NCBI GenBank assembly: GCA_036268615.1
Contig: DATATV010000154.1
Coordinates: forward strand, 40,523 to 104,522
Length of the DNA: 64,000 nt
Direction of reading: 5' to 3'
From: DATATV01 sp036268615
GTDB taxonomy: Bacteria; Actinomycetota; Actinomycetes; Mycobacteriales; Pseudonocardiaceae
Shown: positions 22,826-30,894 of the stretch, in pieces
Layout: each line of letters opens with the position of its first letter
Position numbering within the stretch: position 1 is the stretch's first letter
Translations under genes and position numbers: made by a program
Notes under the pieces: model-generated
What the model was told of the DNA's origin: nothing
Database searches by the model: none
The model's input: the letters and a program-made list of their open reading frames with translations, nothing else

Positions 22826-25507
22826 ATGTCCGACAACCGCCCGATGGTGGATGCGGACATGCCGCGTTCCCGAACGACCTCACCGAAGCCACCCGGCGCG
22901 GTGGCCAAGTCGAACCAGGACCGGGCCCGCACCCCGCGCCCCAAGGACAAGGCCGGTTTCCGCGCCTACTCCTGGGTGGTGTTGGCGCTCGGGGTGATCG
23001 CCGCGGCGACCCTGTGGACCTGGACCCCGTTCACCTTCTCCGCCGACCTGCTGTGGGTCGCGCCGCTGCTGGTCGTCGGCTTCATCATCGCCGAGCACGT
23101 CGCGGTGAACGTGGATGTCCGCGGCGGTGTGTCGTGGACCGTGTCGTTCACCGAGATCCCGATGGCGATCGGGATTCTCGCCGCGCCCTTCCAGGTCGTG
23201 CTGCTCGCGCACGTGATCGCCGGCATCGGCATCCTGTTGTTCCGCAAGGTGCTCGACCGGGTCGTCTACAACGCGGGCGTCTTCGTCATCGAGGTGACCA
23301 GCGCGTTCGCCGTCGCTCGCGGGGTGCGCGGGCTGATCGGCATGGACCCGCCGTGGATCGGTGCGTTTGTCGGTGTACTCGCGGTGCCGCTGCTCTCGAC
23401 GCTGCTCGCGGTGATCACCGTGCGCATCCTCGGCCGCCGGATGCGGGTCTCCGCCGCGATCCGGCTGGTCGGCCGGATTCTGGTGGTCGGCCTGGTCAAC
23501 GCGTCGGTGGGTGTGCTGGGCTACCAGGTCATCGTGCACAGCTCCTGGGGCTGGCTGCTGGACCTGCTTGCCTGCTGCGGCCTGATCGCCTTCTACCTCG
23601 CCTACACCGGCCTGGTCCGCGAACAGCGCGACCTGGAGGCGCTGGGCGACGTCAGCCTGATGGTGGCCCGCTCCGGCCAGGAGGTCGCCCGGCCGGCGAT
23701 GAGCCCGATCGACCCGGACACGGTCGCCACCATCGCCGACAGCGACGAGTGGAAGGTCATCGCCGACCGCATCCGCGACCAGGTCGGCGCGCGCCGGGTG
23801 GTGCTGCGGCTGTGGCCCGACCCCCGGCAGGAGCCCTACACGGTGGTCGCCGGCGAATCGATGGTGCACCAGCCGTTGGACGCGCAGGCGTTGCGCAACG
23901 ACCCGATGCTGCGGCTGGCCGGGGCCGGCGTGCGGCAGTTCAAGGCGAGCAACGCCACCCCCGAGGTGTTCGACGCGTTGCAGTACCGGGGGGTGGACGA
24001 GGCGCTGGTGGTCCCGCTGCGCGGCGCCAACCAGATCCTCGGGGTGCTGGAGGCGCACGACCGGATGGGCCGCTGGCGCGGTTTCGGCCGGGCCGACGTG
24101 CAGATGATCGGCACCATGGCCAGCCACCTGGCCACCGCGGTGGACAACCGCAGACTGATGGCCCGGCTGCGGCACGACGCCTATCACGACCCGCTCACCG
24201 GGATGCTCAACCGGCCCGGTTTCCGGGAGTCGGCCGCGAGTCTGCTGCGCGAGCACCCCGACTCGGTGGTCGTGCGGATCGACCTTGACCTGCTCTCCAC
24301 GGTCAGCGACGCGCTCGGCTACGCCTGGGGCGACCGGATGGTCGTCGCGGCCGGCCGCAGGCTGCGGGACGCGCTGGGCGTGGACGTGCCGCTGGCCCGG
24401 CTGGAGGCCGGCTCGTTCGCCACCCTGCTGGTGGACCACGGCGAGGAGGAGGCGCACGTCGTCGCCGATCGGCTGCGCACCGAACTGTCCGTGCCCTATC
24501 CGGTCGAGCGGCTGACCGTGGACGCCAGTGTGAAGGTCGGCTACGTGTCCGCGTCGGCCGAGCCGCTCAACGGCACCGACCCGGATGTCGACGGGCTGTT
24601 GCAGCGGGCCGACGTGGCCGTGCGCGCGGCCCGGGCCGACGGCGAGTCGGTGCGCCGGTACGCGCCGAGCATGGGGCAGATCTTCCTGCGCCGGTTCCAG
24701 CTGGTCACCCAGTTCCGCCAGGCCCTGGAGAACGGCCAGGTGTATCTGCACTACCAGCCCAAGATCGCGCTGCCCAGCCGGCAGGTGCTCGGGGTGGAGG
24801 CGCTGGTTCGCTGGCAGCACCCGGAGTTCGGCCGGTTGGACCCGGACGAGTTCGTGCCGGCCGTCGAGGCCACCGGCCTGGTCGACGCGCTCACCGAGTT
24901 CGTCACCGAGCGCGCGCTGGCCAAGGCCCGTGCGTGGCTGGACCGGGGCATCCGGATGAGCGTCGCGGTGAACCTGTCGGTGCGCAACCTCGACGACGAG
25001 GACTTCCCCGACCAGGTCGCCGAAGCCCTGGCGCGGCACGGGGTGCCGCCCCAACTGCTCACCTACGAGCTGACCGAGTCCGGGGTGATGTCCGACCCGG
25101 AGCGGGCGCTGCCGGTGCTGCGCAGGCTGCACTCGCTGGGCATCGTGCTGGCCGTGGACGACTTCGGCACCGGCTACTCCTCGCTGGCCTACCTGCGGCA
25201 GCTGCCGGTGGACGAGGTCAAGATCGACAAGAGCTTCGTGCTCGGCATGGGCAGCGACCTGTCCGACCTCGCCGTGGTGCGGTCCATCGTCGAACTCGGG
25301 CTGTCGCTGGGGCTGACGGTGGTCGCCGAGGGCGTCGAGGAGGACGCCGCGCGGGACCAGCTCATCGAGATGGGCTGCCATGTGGCCCAGGGCTACCTGA
25401 TCTCCCGGCCGCTCTCGGAGGACCGGCTGGAAGCCTGGCTACAGGCCAGGACGGTGTCCGTGGCCGGCCTCCGGGAGAACGAGACGGTCCTCACTCTGCT
25501 GCACTGA
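22826..25507 (+). CDS. Membrane GGDEF/EAL protein, probable cyclic di-GMP phosphodiesterase
   Basis: 893 residues; the ATG at 22826 follows GAGGAGG. The N-terminal third has about seven membrane helices, then a GAF-like section up to about residue 440. The GGDEF domain (DPLTGMLNRPGF at about 455) has EAGSF in place of GGDEF at about 526-530 and so probably lacks cyclase activity. The EAL domain is complete: EAL in GVEALVRWQHP at about 656, VAVNLSVRN, YELTES, VDDFGTGYSSL, VKIDKSF, VAEGVE and QGYLISRP. Hydrolysis of cyclic di-GMP in response to a membrane signal is the expected role. The degenerate domain may bind GTP as an activator. Confidence 0.9.
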   Translation: MSDNRPMVDADMPRSRTTSPKPPGAVAKSNQDRARTPRPKDKAGFRAYSWVVLALGVIAAATLWTWTPFTFSADLLWVAPLLVVGFIIAEHVAVNVDVRGGVSWTVSFTEIPMAIGILAAPFQVVLLAHVIAGIGILLFRKVLDRVVYNAGVFVIEVTSAFAVARGVRGLIGMDPPWIGAFVGVLAVPLLSTLLAVITVRILGRRMRVSAAIRLVGRILVVGLVNASVGVLGYQVIVHSSWGWLLDLLACCGLIAFYLAYTGLVREQRDLEALGDVSLMVARSGQEVARPAMSPIDPDTVATIADSDEWKVIADRIRDQVGARRVVLRLWPDPRQEPYTVVAGESMVHQPLDAQALRNDPMLRLAGAGVRQFKASNATPEVFDALQYRGVDEALVVPLRGANQILGVLEAHDRMGRWRGFGRADVQMIGTMASHLATAVDNRRLMARLRHDAYHDPLTGMLNRPGFRESAASLLREHPDSVVVRIDLDLLSTVSDALGYAWGDRMVVAAGRRLRDALGVDVPLARLEAGSFATLLVDHGEEEAHVVADRLRTELSVPYPVERLTVDASVKVGYVSASAEPLNGTDPDVDGLLQRADVAVRAARADGESVRRYAPSMGQIFLRRFQLVTQFRQALENGQVYLHYQPKIALPSRQVLGVEALVRWQHPEFGRLDPDEFVPAVEATGLVDALTEFVTERALAKARAWLDRGIRMSVAVNLSVRNLDDEDFPDQVAEALARHGVPPQLLTYELTESGVMSDPERALPVLRRLHSLGIVLAVDDFGTGYSSLAYLRQLPVDEVKIDKSFVLGMGSDLSDLAVVRSIVELGLSLGLTVVAEGVEEDAARDQLIEMGCHVAQGYLISRPLSEDRLEAWLQARTVSVAGLRENETVLTLLH

Positions 25508-25587
25508 CCACCCGATTTCGTGTCCGGGCAGAGGGTTGTGTAGAGTCGTCTTCGCTCGGGCGGCCGGTCCGAGTGGGTACCAACCAC

Positions 25588-25660
25588 GCCCCAATAGCTC
25601 AGTCGGTAGAGCGTCTCCATGGTAAGGAGAAGGTCTACGGTTCGATTCCGTATTGGGGCT
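25588..25660 (+). tRNA. tRNA-Thr(GGT)
   Basis: GCCCCAA pairs with TTGGGGC (25653-25659). The anticodon loop ATGGTAA closed by TCTCC/GGAGA gives GGT. D-loop AGCTCAGTCGG and T-loop GGTTCGATTCC are standard. The CCA end is not encoded. Confidence 0.95.
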
Positions 25661-25668
25661 CGGTGAAT

Positions 25669-25700
25669 CCGCCGCGGTGCGCTTCGGCGCATCGCGGCGG
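25669..25700 (+). other. UUCG-tetraloop hairpin between tRNA-Thr and tRNA-Met
   Basis: CCGCCGCGGTGCGC and GCGCATCGCGGCGG form a 14-base-pair stem with one G-U pair, closed by an extra-stable C(UUCG)G tetraloop. It fills almost the whole spacer between the two tRNAs, and it may guide tRNA processing or insulate folding of the precursor. Confidence 0.75.
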
Positions 25701-25710
25701 GGTCATGTCG

Positions 25711-25783
25711 GGCGGTGTAGCTCAGTCGGTAGAGCAAGCGGCTCATAATCGCTGTGTCGCCGGTTCAAGTCCGGCCACCGCTA
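25711..25783 (+). tRNA. tRNA-Met(CAT)
   Basis: The acceptor stem GGCGGTG pairs with CACCGCT, with one G-U pair at the end. The anticodon loop CTCATAA gives CAT. D and T arms are elongator-like. A modified-C34 isoleucine tRNA has the same anticodon, but the tRNA-Thr, tRNA-Met, rpmG order is the known actinobacterial arrangement. Confidence 0.88.
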
Positions 25784-25800
25784 CGCGATGGGTGAAGTGT

Positions 25801-25823
25801 GTGTAGAGAAAATCTACACTTTT
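25801..25823 (+). terminator. Intrinsic terminator of the tRNA-Thr/Met unit
   Basis: GTGTAGA, five-base loop GAAAA, TCTACAC, then TTTT. This is a classical stem with a T-tract, unusual in this GC-rich window where most terminators lack the tract. Confidence 0.85.
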
Positions 25824-25838
25824 CGCTTCGCCATTACG

Positions 25839-25905
25839 CTGGGGGCCGAGCCCCCAGGCTCCGGCTGAGGGGGCTTGCCCCCTCAGAACCCCCTTGGGGG
25901 AACGC
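25839..25905. other. Run of three GC-rich hairpins before rpmG
   Basis: CTGGGGGC/GCCCCCAG (25839-25857), TGAGGGGG/CCCCCTCA (25866-25885) and CCCCC/GGGGG (about 25890-25901) follow each other closely. They lie between the tRNA terminator and rpmG and may be a back-up terminator or part of the rpmG leader. Confidence 0.6.
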
Positions 25906-25973
25906 GCTCGTGGTCCGGTTTCGGCCTCTGGGCATGTCCCCTGTGGATCCCTTTGTACAGAAAGGCTTCACCC

Positions 25974-26138
25974 GTGGCTGCCACTGACGTGCGACCCAAG
26001 ATCACGCTGGCGTGCGAGGAGTGCAAGCACCGCAACTACATCACGAAGAAGAACCGGCGTAACGACCCGGATCGTCTTGAGATGAAGAAGTTCTGCCCGA
26101 ACTGCGGCACGCACCGGCTGCACAAGGAAACCCGCTGA
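25974..26138 (+). CDS. rpmG: Large-subunit ribosomal protein bL33
   Basis: 54 residues, the usual length. It is the zinc-binding form: CEEC at the first knuckle and CPNC at the second. The GTG at 25974 is preceded by AGAAAGG. Its presence just upstream of hadAB is conserved with mycobacteria. Confidence 0.95.
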   Translation: MAATDVRPKITLACEECKHRNYITKKNRRNDPDRLEMKKFCPNCGTHRLHKETR

Positions 26139-26156
26139 GTCGGCGGATTTCTCGCG

Positions 26157-26606
26157 GTGCCTCTTGATCCTTCCTTCATCGGCCGGGTGTATCCGCCGTC
26201 GTCGCCCTACGTGGTGAGTGCGGCGAAGATCCTGGAGTTCGCGGACGCGATCGGTGACCTGAGTCCGGTTTACCGGGACTCGGCTGCCGCGCGGGCTGCG
26301 GGCTACCCGGATGTGATTGCCCCGCCTACTTTTGCCACGCTGGTCAACCTGCGGGCCATCGGCGACATTGTCGGGGACCCGAAGCTCGGGCTGGACTGGA
26401 GTCGGGTGGTGCACGCCGAGCAGGGGTTCAGCCACCGGCGGCCGGTTCGGGCCGGGGACGCGCTGGTGGTCGTGCCGACCATCAAGGACATCATGTTCCG
26501 GGCAGGCAACGACTTTCTGTCCATCAGCACCGAGATCAGCACCGTGGACGGCGAACCGGTGTTGGTGGCCTCCGCTCTGCTCGTGGCGCGGGGGGCCGAC
26601 GCGTGA
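26157..26606 (+). CDS. hadA: (3R)-hydroxyacyl-ACP dehydratase subunit A
   Basis: 149 residues with the MaoC/FAS1-dehydratase-type fold lacking the catalytic pair, as in mycobacterial HadA, which stabilises long acyl chains. The features are FIGRVYPPSSPYVVSAAKILEF-like beginning (the first part visible as PLDPSFIGRVYPPSSPY), DLSPVYRD and GYPDVIAPPTFATL. It starts at GTG 26157, 18 bases after rpmG, and overlaps hadB by four bases. In mycobacteria HadAB acts in type II fatty acid elongation for mycolic acids. In a non-mycolate genus it may serve ordinary fatty acid synthesis or polyketide-like chains. Confidence 0.85.
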   Translation: MPLDPSFIGRVYPPSSPYVVSAAKILEFADAIGDLSPVYRDSAAARAAGYPDVIAPPTFATLVNLRAIGDIVGDPKLGLDWSRVVHAEQGFSHRRPVRAGDALVVVPTIKDIMFRAGNDFLSISTEISTVDGEPVLVASALLVARGADA

Positions 26607-27031
26607 GCGCGCCCACGTTCGCCGGTGTCTCGGTCGGTGACGAGCTGCCGCCGTTGACCGTCACGCTCACCCGGGCCGACCTCGTGCGGTACGCCGGGGC
26701 CTCGCTCGACTTCAACCCGATCCACTGGAACCAGCGGGTCGCCACGGCGGTCGGGCTGCCCGATGTGATCGCGCACGGGATGCTGACGATGGCGCTGGCC
26801 GGGCGGCTGGTGACCGACTGGGTCGGCGATCCGGGTGCGGTTGTCGACTTCAAGACCAAGTTCACCCGACCGGTCGTCGTGCCCGATGACGAGGACGGGG
26901 CCACCGTCGAACTCACCGGCAAGGTCGGCGAGAAGCGCGAAGACGGCACCGTGCGGGTCGACATCACCGCGAAGTTCAACGGCCAGACGGTGTTGGGGCG
27001 GCCGGTTGCCGTCGTGCGGCTGGCCGAGTGA
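26603..27031 (+). CDS. hadB: (3R)-hydroxyacyl-ACP dehydratase subunit B
   Basis: 142 residues, the catalytic MaoC-like subunit. Hydratase 2 motif with Asp36 and His41 in LDFNPIHWN, then GLPDVIAHGMLTMALAGRLV. GTG 26603 overlaps the hadA TGA (GTGA). No hadC follows; a convergent aminotransferase occupies that place. Confidence 0.9.
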   Translation: MSAPTFAGVSVGDELPPLTVTLTRADLVRYAGASLDFNPIHWNQRVATAVGLPDVIAHGMLTMALAGRLVTDWVGDPGAVVDFKTKFTRPVVVPDDEDGATVELTGKVGEKREDGTVRVDITAKFNGQTVLGRPVAVVRLAE

Positions 27032-27057
27032 GATTTCCGCTGAACCTGTGAACTGAC

Positions 27058-27092
27058 GCGGGGCCGGGTCGAGATCGTCGACCCGGCCCCGC
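27058..27092. terminator. Bidirectional terminator between hadB and the aminotransferase gene
   Basis: GCGGGGCCGGGTCGA and TCGACCCGGCCCCGC form a perfect 15-base-pair stem with a five-base loop, between convergent genes. Confidence 0.85.
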
Positions 27093-27107
27093 TGCTGTCC
27101 GTGGGGG

Positions 27108-28340
27108 TCAGCGGGCTTCGCCGAGCAGGTTGGCCATCCGGGTCACGCCAGTGACCAGGTCGTCCTCGTTCAGGGCGTAGGACAACCGGAAGTAGCCGTC
27201 GGTGCCGAACGCCTCACCGGGCACGACCGCGACCTCGGCGTGCTGGAGCACCAGCGCGGCCAGCTCGGTGCTGGACTGCGGGCGCACGCCCCGGATCTCC
27301 TTGCCCAGCAGGCCCTTCACCGACGGGTACGCGTAGAACGCGCCCTGCGGGGTCGGGCAGACCACACCGGGGATCGCGGAGAGCAGCTCGACGATCCGGC
27401 GCCGGCGCTTGTCGAACTCGGCGCGCATCTGGTGCACCGCGTCCAACGGGCCGCTCACCGCGGCGATCGCCGCGCGCTGGGCGACGTTGCTCACGTTGCC
27501 GCACAGGTGCGACTGCAGGTTGGTCGCCGCCTTGATCACGTCGGTCGGGCCGACCATCCAGCCCACCCGCCAGCCGGTCATCGCGTAGGTCTTGGCCACG
27601 CCGTTGAGCACGACGGTCTGGTTGGCCATCTCGGGCACGGCCACCGGCAGCGACACGGCCTTGACGCCGTCGTAGACCAGGTGCTCGTAGATCTCGTCGG
27701 TGATCACCCAGATGCCGTGCTCCAGCGCCCACCTGCCGATCGCCTCGACCTGCTCGGGCGAGTACACCGAGCCGGTCGGGTTGGACGGGGAGACGAACAG
27801 CAGCACCTTGGTGCGCTTGGTGCGGGCTGCTTCGAGCTGGTCGACGGTCACCAGGTAGTTGCTGGTCTCGTCGGCCGTCACCTGCACCGGCACGCCACCG
27901 GCCAGGGTGATCGACTCGGGGTAGGTGGTCCAGTACGGCGCGGGCAGCAGTACCTCGTCGCCCGGGTCGATCAGGGTGGCGAAGGCGGAGTAGACCGCCT
28001 GCTTGCCGCCGTTGGTGACGAGGATCTGGTTGGCCGCCACCTGGTAGCCGGAGTCGCGCACGGTCTTGGCCACGATCGCCTCGCGCAGCTCGGGCAGGCC
28101 GCCCGCGGCCGTGTAGCCGTGGTTGGCCCGCAGCGCGCACGCTGCCTCGGCCGCCGCGACGATGTAGTCAGGAGTTGCGAAGTCGGGCTCACCGGCGCCG
28201 AATGCGATCACTGGTCGACCGGCGGCCTTGAGCTCCCGTGCCTTCGCGTCAACGGCGAGGGTGGCCGACGGGCTGATGCCGCCGATCCTCGCGGACACTC
28301 TGCGGGGGAGCACTGGGGAGGGAATGTCGGTTGCCGCCAT
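27108..28340 (-). CDS. Pyridoxal phosphate-dependent aminotransferase (aspartate aminotransferase-like)
   Basis: 410 residues of fold type I. Motifs: FGAGEPDFATPDYI, YTAAGGLPELREAI, the SPSNPTGSVYS motif, ITDEIYEHLVYDG and the PLP-lysine region LNGVAKTYAMTGWRVGW. Transfer of amino groups between aspartate or a related amino acid and 2-oxoglutarate is expected. The ATG at 28340 (MAATDIPSP) begins the family-like sequence. A gene of this kind directly upstream of tRNA-Trp/secE is also found in Streptomyces. The orientation is opposite to the ribosomal genes. Confidence 0.9.
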   Translation of the reverse strand: MAATDIPSPVLPRRVSARIGGISPSATLAVDAKARELKAAGRPVIAFGAGEPDFATPDYIVAAAEAACALRANHGYTAAGGLPELREAIVAKTVRDSGYQVAANQILVTNGGKQAVYSAFATLIDPGDEVLLPAPYWTTYPESITLAGGVPVQVTADETSNYLVTVDQLEAARTKRTKVLLFVSPSNPTGSVYSPEQVEAIGRWALEHGIWVITDEIYEHLVYDGVKAVSLPVAVPEMANQTVVLNGVAKTYAMTGWRVGWMVGPTDVIKAATNLQSHLCGNVSNVAQRAAIAAVSGPLDAVHQMRAEFDKRRRRIVELLSAIPGVVCPTPQGAFYAYPSVKGLLGKEIRGVRPQSSTELAALVLQHAEVAVVPGEAFGTDGYFRLSYALNEDDLVTGVTRMANLLGEAR

Positions 28341-28530
28341 GGGTCTCATCGTGGCAGACGATGAGACGAAACCCACAGCCACCCCAGGGCTTGGAGCAGG
28401 CCGAACACGACAGGTGGGCGACTATCGGGGATGTGATTGGAGTTCGGCTGCCGGGGTGCCGTAGACTCCCTGTCTTAGTACGTGTGAGACTTCCCCGTGC
28501 CTGGCACTGGGGACGGTGTCACGCGGGCGA

Positions 28531-28603
<73 letters not shown>

Positions 28604-28634
28604 CGTAGTACGAAACTGGCGAGCGGAGGCTAGC

Positions 28635-29105
28635 GTGACCGAGGACCGCGAGCAGGATCGGCCGGACGAGCGCGACGGCGCGGCCCGACCGGTCACCGCG
28701 GCGGCACGGCGCGAGCGTCGGGCCTCCGCGAGTGGCACCACCCCGACGGGGCGGGCCGGTCGCGCGGCGACGACCGCGAAGCCCGCCGGTTCGGCGAGCT
28801 CTCTGCGCACGCGCAGGGCGAAGACCGACGAGGACGCCGAGGATTCGGTCGATTCGACGGGCACCGCCAGGAAGGGCAAGGCGACCCCGGCCCGGGACCG
28901 TCAGGACAACCGGCCGGGAATGTTCGCCAGGCTGTTCCGGTTCCTCCGCGAGGTGGTCGGCGAGCTGCGCAAGGTCATCTGGCCGACGCGCAAGCAGCAG
29001 CTCACCTACACCGTGGTGGTGCTGGTGTTCGTGGCGGTGATCGTCGCGGTTGTGTCCGGCTTGGACGTGCTCTTCGCCAAGGGCGTGTTCTGGATCTTCG
29101 CCTGA
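28635..29105 (+). CDS. secE: Preprotein translocase subunit SecE
   Basis: 156 residues. A long, Arg/Ala/Thr-rich N-terminal extension of about 95 residues precedes the conserved core FLREVVGELRKVIWPTRKQ and one membrane helix (YTVVVLVFVAVIVAVVSGLD). SecE clamps the SecY channel. The GTG at 28635 has GGAGG seven bases upstream. Its long cytoplasmic tail is usual in actinobacteria. It is co-transcribed with nusG. Confidence 0.95.
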   Translation: MTEDREQDRPDERDGAARPVTAAARRERRASASGTTPTGRAGRAATTAKPAGSASSLRTRRAKTDEDAEDSVDSTGTARKGKATPARDRQDNRPGMFARLFRFLREVVGELRKVIWPTRKQQLTYTVVVLVFVAVIVAVVSGLDVLFAKGVFWIFA

Positions 29106-29185
29106 CGGGTCCCCACTCGCCGGCAGATTCTCGACTGGCCCGACACGATCAGCAGGACAAGCAGGACAAGGAAGTGGGACCGACT

Positions 29186-30010
29186 GTGACATCCGAAGAC
29201 AGCGCTGCCGTCGACGGCCAGGAATCGACTGGCCGGTCCGACGAGGAGCTGTTCGCCGAGAACCACGACGGCGACTCGGGACCCGTCGAGTCGGTCGAGG
29301 GCACCACCGCCGAGGCGGAGCCCGCCGACGAGGCTGCGGCCGAACCGGCGGAGACCGACGCGACCGATGAGGCCGCCGACGAGACGCCGATCGACGCCGA
29401 GCCCGAGGACCCGGCCGCCGAGCTGCGCGCGGCACTGAGCCGCGCGCCCGGCGAGTGGTACGTCGTGCACTCCTACGCCGGCTACGAGAACAAGGTCAAG
29501 ACCAACCTGGAGACCCGCATCCAGACCCTCGACATGGAGGACTTCATCTTCCAGGTCGAGGTGCCCACCGAGCAGGTCACCGAGATCAAGAACGGCCAGC
29601 GCAAGCAGGTGCAGCGCAAGGTGCTGCCCGGCTACATCCTGGTCCGGATGGATCTCAACGACTCCTCGTGGAGCGCGGTGCGCAACACCCCCGGGGTGAC
29701 CGGGTTCGTCGGCGCGACCTCCAAGCCGTCCCCGTTGACGCTGGACGACGTGCTGAAGTTCCTGCTGCCGCAGGTCGAGAAGGACGCCAAGCCCGCTGGT
29801 GGCAAGTCGTCCGGTGCCTCGGCCAAGCCGGTCATCGAGGTGGACTTCCAGGTCGGCGAGTCGGTCACCGTCATGGACGGCCCGTTCGCCACCCTGCCCG
29901 CGACCATCAGCGAGGTCAGCGGCGACAACCAGAAGCTCCAGGTGCTGGTGTCGATCTTCGGCCGGGAGACGCCGGTCGAGCTGTCGTTCAACCAGGTTTC
30001 CAAGATCTGA
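29186..30010 (+). CDS. nusG: Transcription termination/antitermination factor NusG
   Basis: About 274 residues. An acidic, low-complexity N-terminal extension of about 85 residues precedes the NGN domain (WYVVHSYAGYENKVKTNLE, RKVLPGYILVRMDLND, NTPGVTGFVG). The KOW domain follows near the C-terminus (VGESVTVMDGPFATLPATI, then FGRETPVELSFNQV). NusG binds RNA polymerase and links it to Rho or the ribosome. Start at GTG 29186 or GTG 29174 cannot be decided. The next gene is rplA directly; rplK, normally between them, is missing. Confidence 0.95.
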   Translation: MTSEDSAAVDGQESTGRSDEELFAENHDGDSGPVESVEGTTAEAEPADEAAAEPAETDATDEAADETPIDAEPEDPAAELRAALSRAPGEWYVVHSYAGYENKVKTNLETRIQTLDMEDFIFQVEVPTEQVTEIKNGQRKQVQRKVLPGYILVRMDLNDSSWSAVRNTPGVTGFVGATSKPSPLTLDDVLKFLLPQVEKDAKPAGGKSSGASAKPVIEVDFQVGESVTVMDGPFATLPATISEVSGDNQKLQVLVSIFGRETPVELSFNQVSKI

Positions 30011-30101
30011 CCGGGGTCGGTTCTCCCGATCCCGGCGGAGTGGCAGGGCCATGCGCTGGCCCGGACCACAACTGATCCATTCATGAGTGCGAGGAGCAGA
30101 C

Positions 30102-30821
30102 ATGGCAAAGCGCAGCAAGTCCTACCGCGAAGCGGCGGAGAAGATCGACCGCGACAAGCTGTACGCCCCGCTGGACGCGGCCAAGCTGGCCAAGGAGACC
30201 TCCAAGGTCAAGATGGACGCGACCGTCGAGGTGGCGATCCGGCTCGGGGTCGACCCGCGCAAGGCCGACCAGATGGTCCGCGGCACGGTCAACCTGCCGC
30301 ACGGCACCGGCAAGACCGCCCGCGTCATCGTCTTCGCCACCGGTGACAAGGCCGCCGAGGCCGAGGCCGCCGGCGCGGACGCGGTGGGCACCGACGAGCT
30401 GATCGAGCGCATCCAGGGCGGCTGGCTGGACTTCGACGCGGCCATCGCCACGCCGGACCAGATGGCCAAGGTCGGCCGGATCGCCCGCATCCTCGGCCCG
30501 CGTGGTCTGATGCCCAACCCGAAGACCGGCACGGTCACCCCGGCGGTCGCCAAGGCGATCACCGAGATCAAGGGCGGCAAGATCAACTTTCGGGTCGACA
30601 AGCAGGCCAACCTGCACCTGGTGATCGGCAAGGTCTCCTTCGACACCGAGAAGCTGGTGGAGAACTACGCCACCGCGCTGGACGAGATCCTCCGGGTCAA
30701 GCCGTCCACCGCCAAGGGCCGGTACCTCAAGAAGATCACCTTCACCACCACGATGGGCCCGGGCATCCCGGTTGACCCCAACCGCACCCGCAACCTGTTG
30801 CTGGAAGAGCAGTCCGCCTGA
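30102..30821 (+). CDS. rplA: Large-subunit ribosomal protein uL1
   Basis: 239 residues: MAKRSKSYREAAEKID at the start, the conserved GPRGLMPNPKTGTVT and a complete C-terminus. L1 forms the mobile stalk near the E site and in many bacteria represses its own operon by binding the mRNA leader. The ATG is preceded by GAGGAG. Only 91 bases separate it from nusG, and they contain a GGGCCA/TGGCCC hairpin (30046-30062) but no rplK. A strong terminator follows. Confidence 0.97.
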   Translation: MAKRSKSYREAAEKIDRDKLYAPLDAAKLAKETSKVKMDATVEVAIRLGVDPRKADQMVRGTVNLPHGTGKTARVIVFATGDKAAEAEAAGADAVGTDELIERIQGGWLDFDAAIATPDQMAKVGRIARILGPRGLMPNPKTGTVTPAVAKAITEIKGGKINFRVDKQANLHLVIGKVSFDTEKLVENYATALDEILRVKPSTAKGRYLKKITFTTTMGPGIPVDPNRTRNLLLEEQSA

Positions 30822-30843
30822 CAGCAGCGCCAAGTACCGACCG

Positions 30844-30880
30844 AAAGGCCCGGTTCTCGTTCGTCGAGAACCGGGCCTTT
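30844..30880. terminator. Strong terminator after rplA
   Basis: AAAGGCCCGGTTCTCG and CGAGAACCGGGCCTTT form a perfect 16-base-pair stem with a five-base loop. It reads as A-tract/T-tract in both directions and sits between convergent genes. Confidence 0.93.
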
Positions 30881-30894
30881 GGCTGTCTTCGGGG

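Noticed and set aside
22880..25381. Minus-strand frame of over 800 codons opposite the GGDEF/EAL gene
   Set aside because: The His/Arg/Gln-rich low-complexity product is typical antisense shadow in GC-rich DNA; the plus strand has clear domains.
25711..25783. tRNA-Met considered as initiator tRNA
   Set aside because: Initiator tRNAs have a mismatch at the first acceptor pair and three G-C pairs in the anticodon stem; here the stem is AGCGG/TCGCT, so an elongator (or a modified Ile2) tRNA is more likely.
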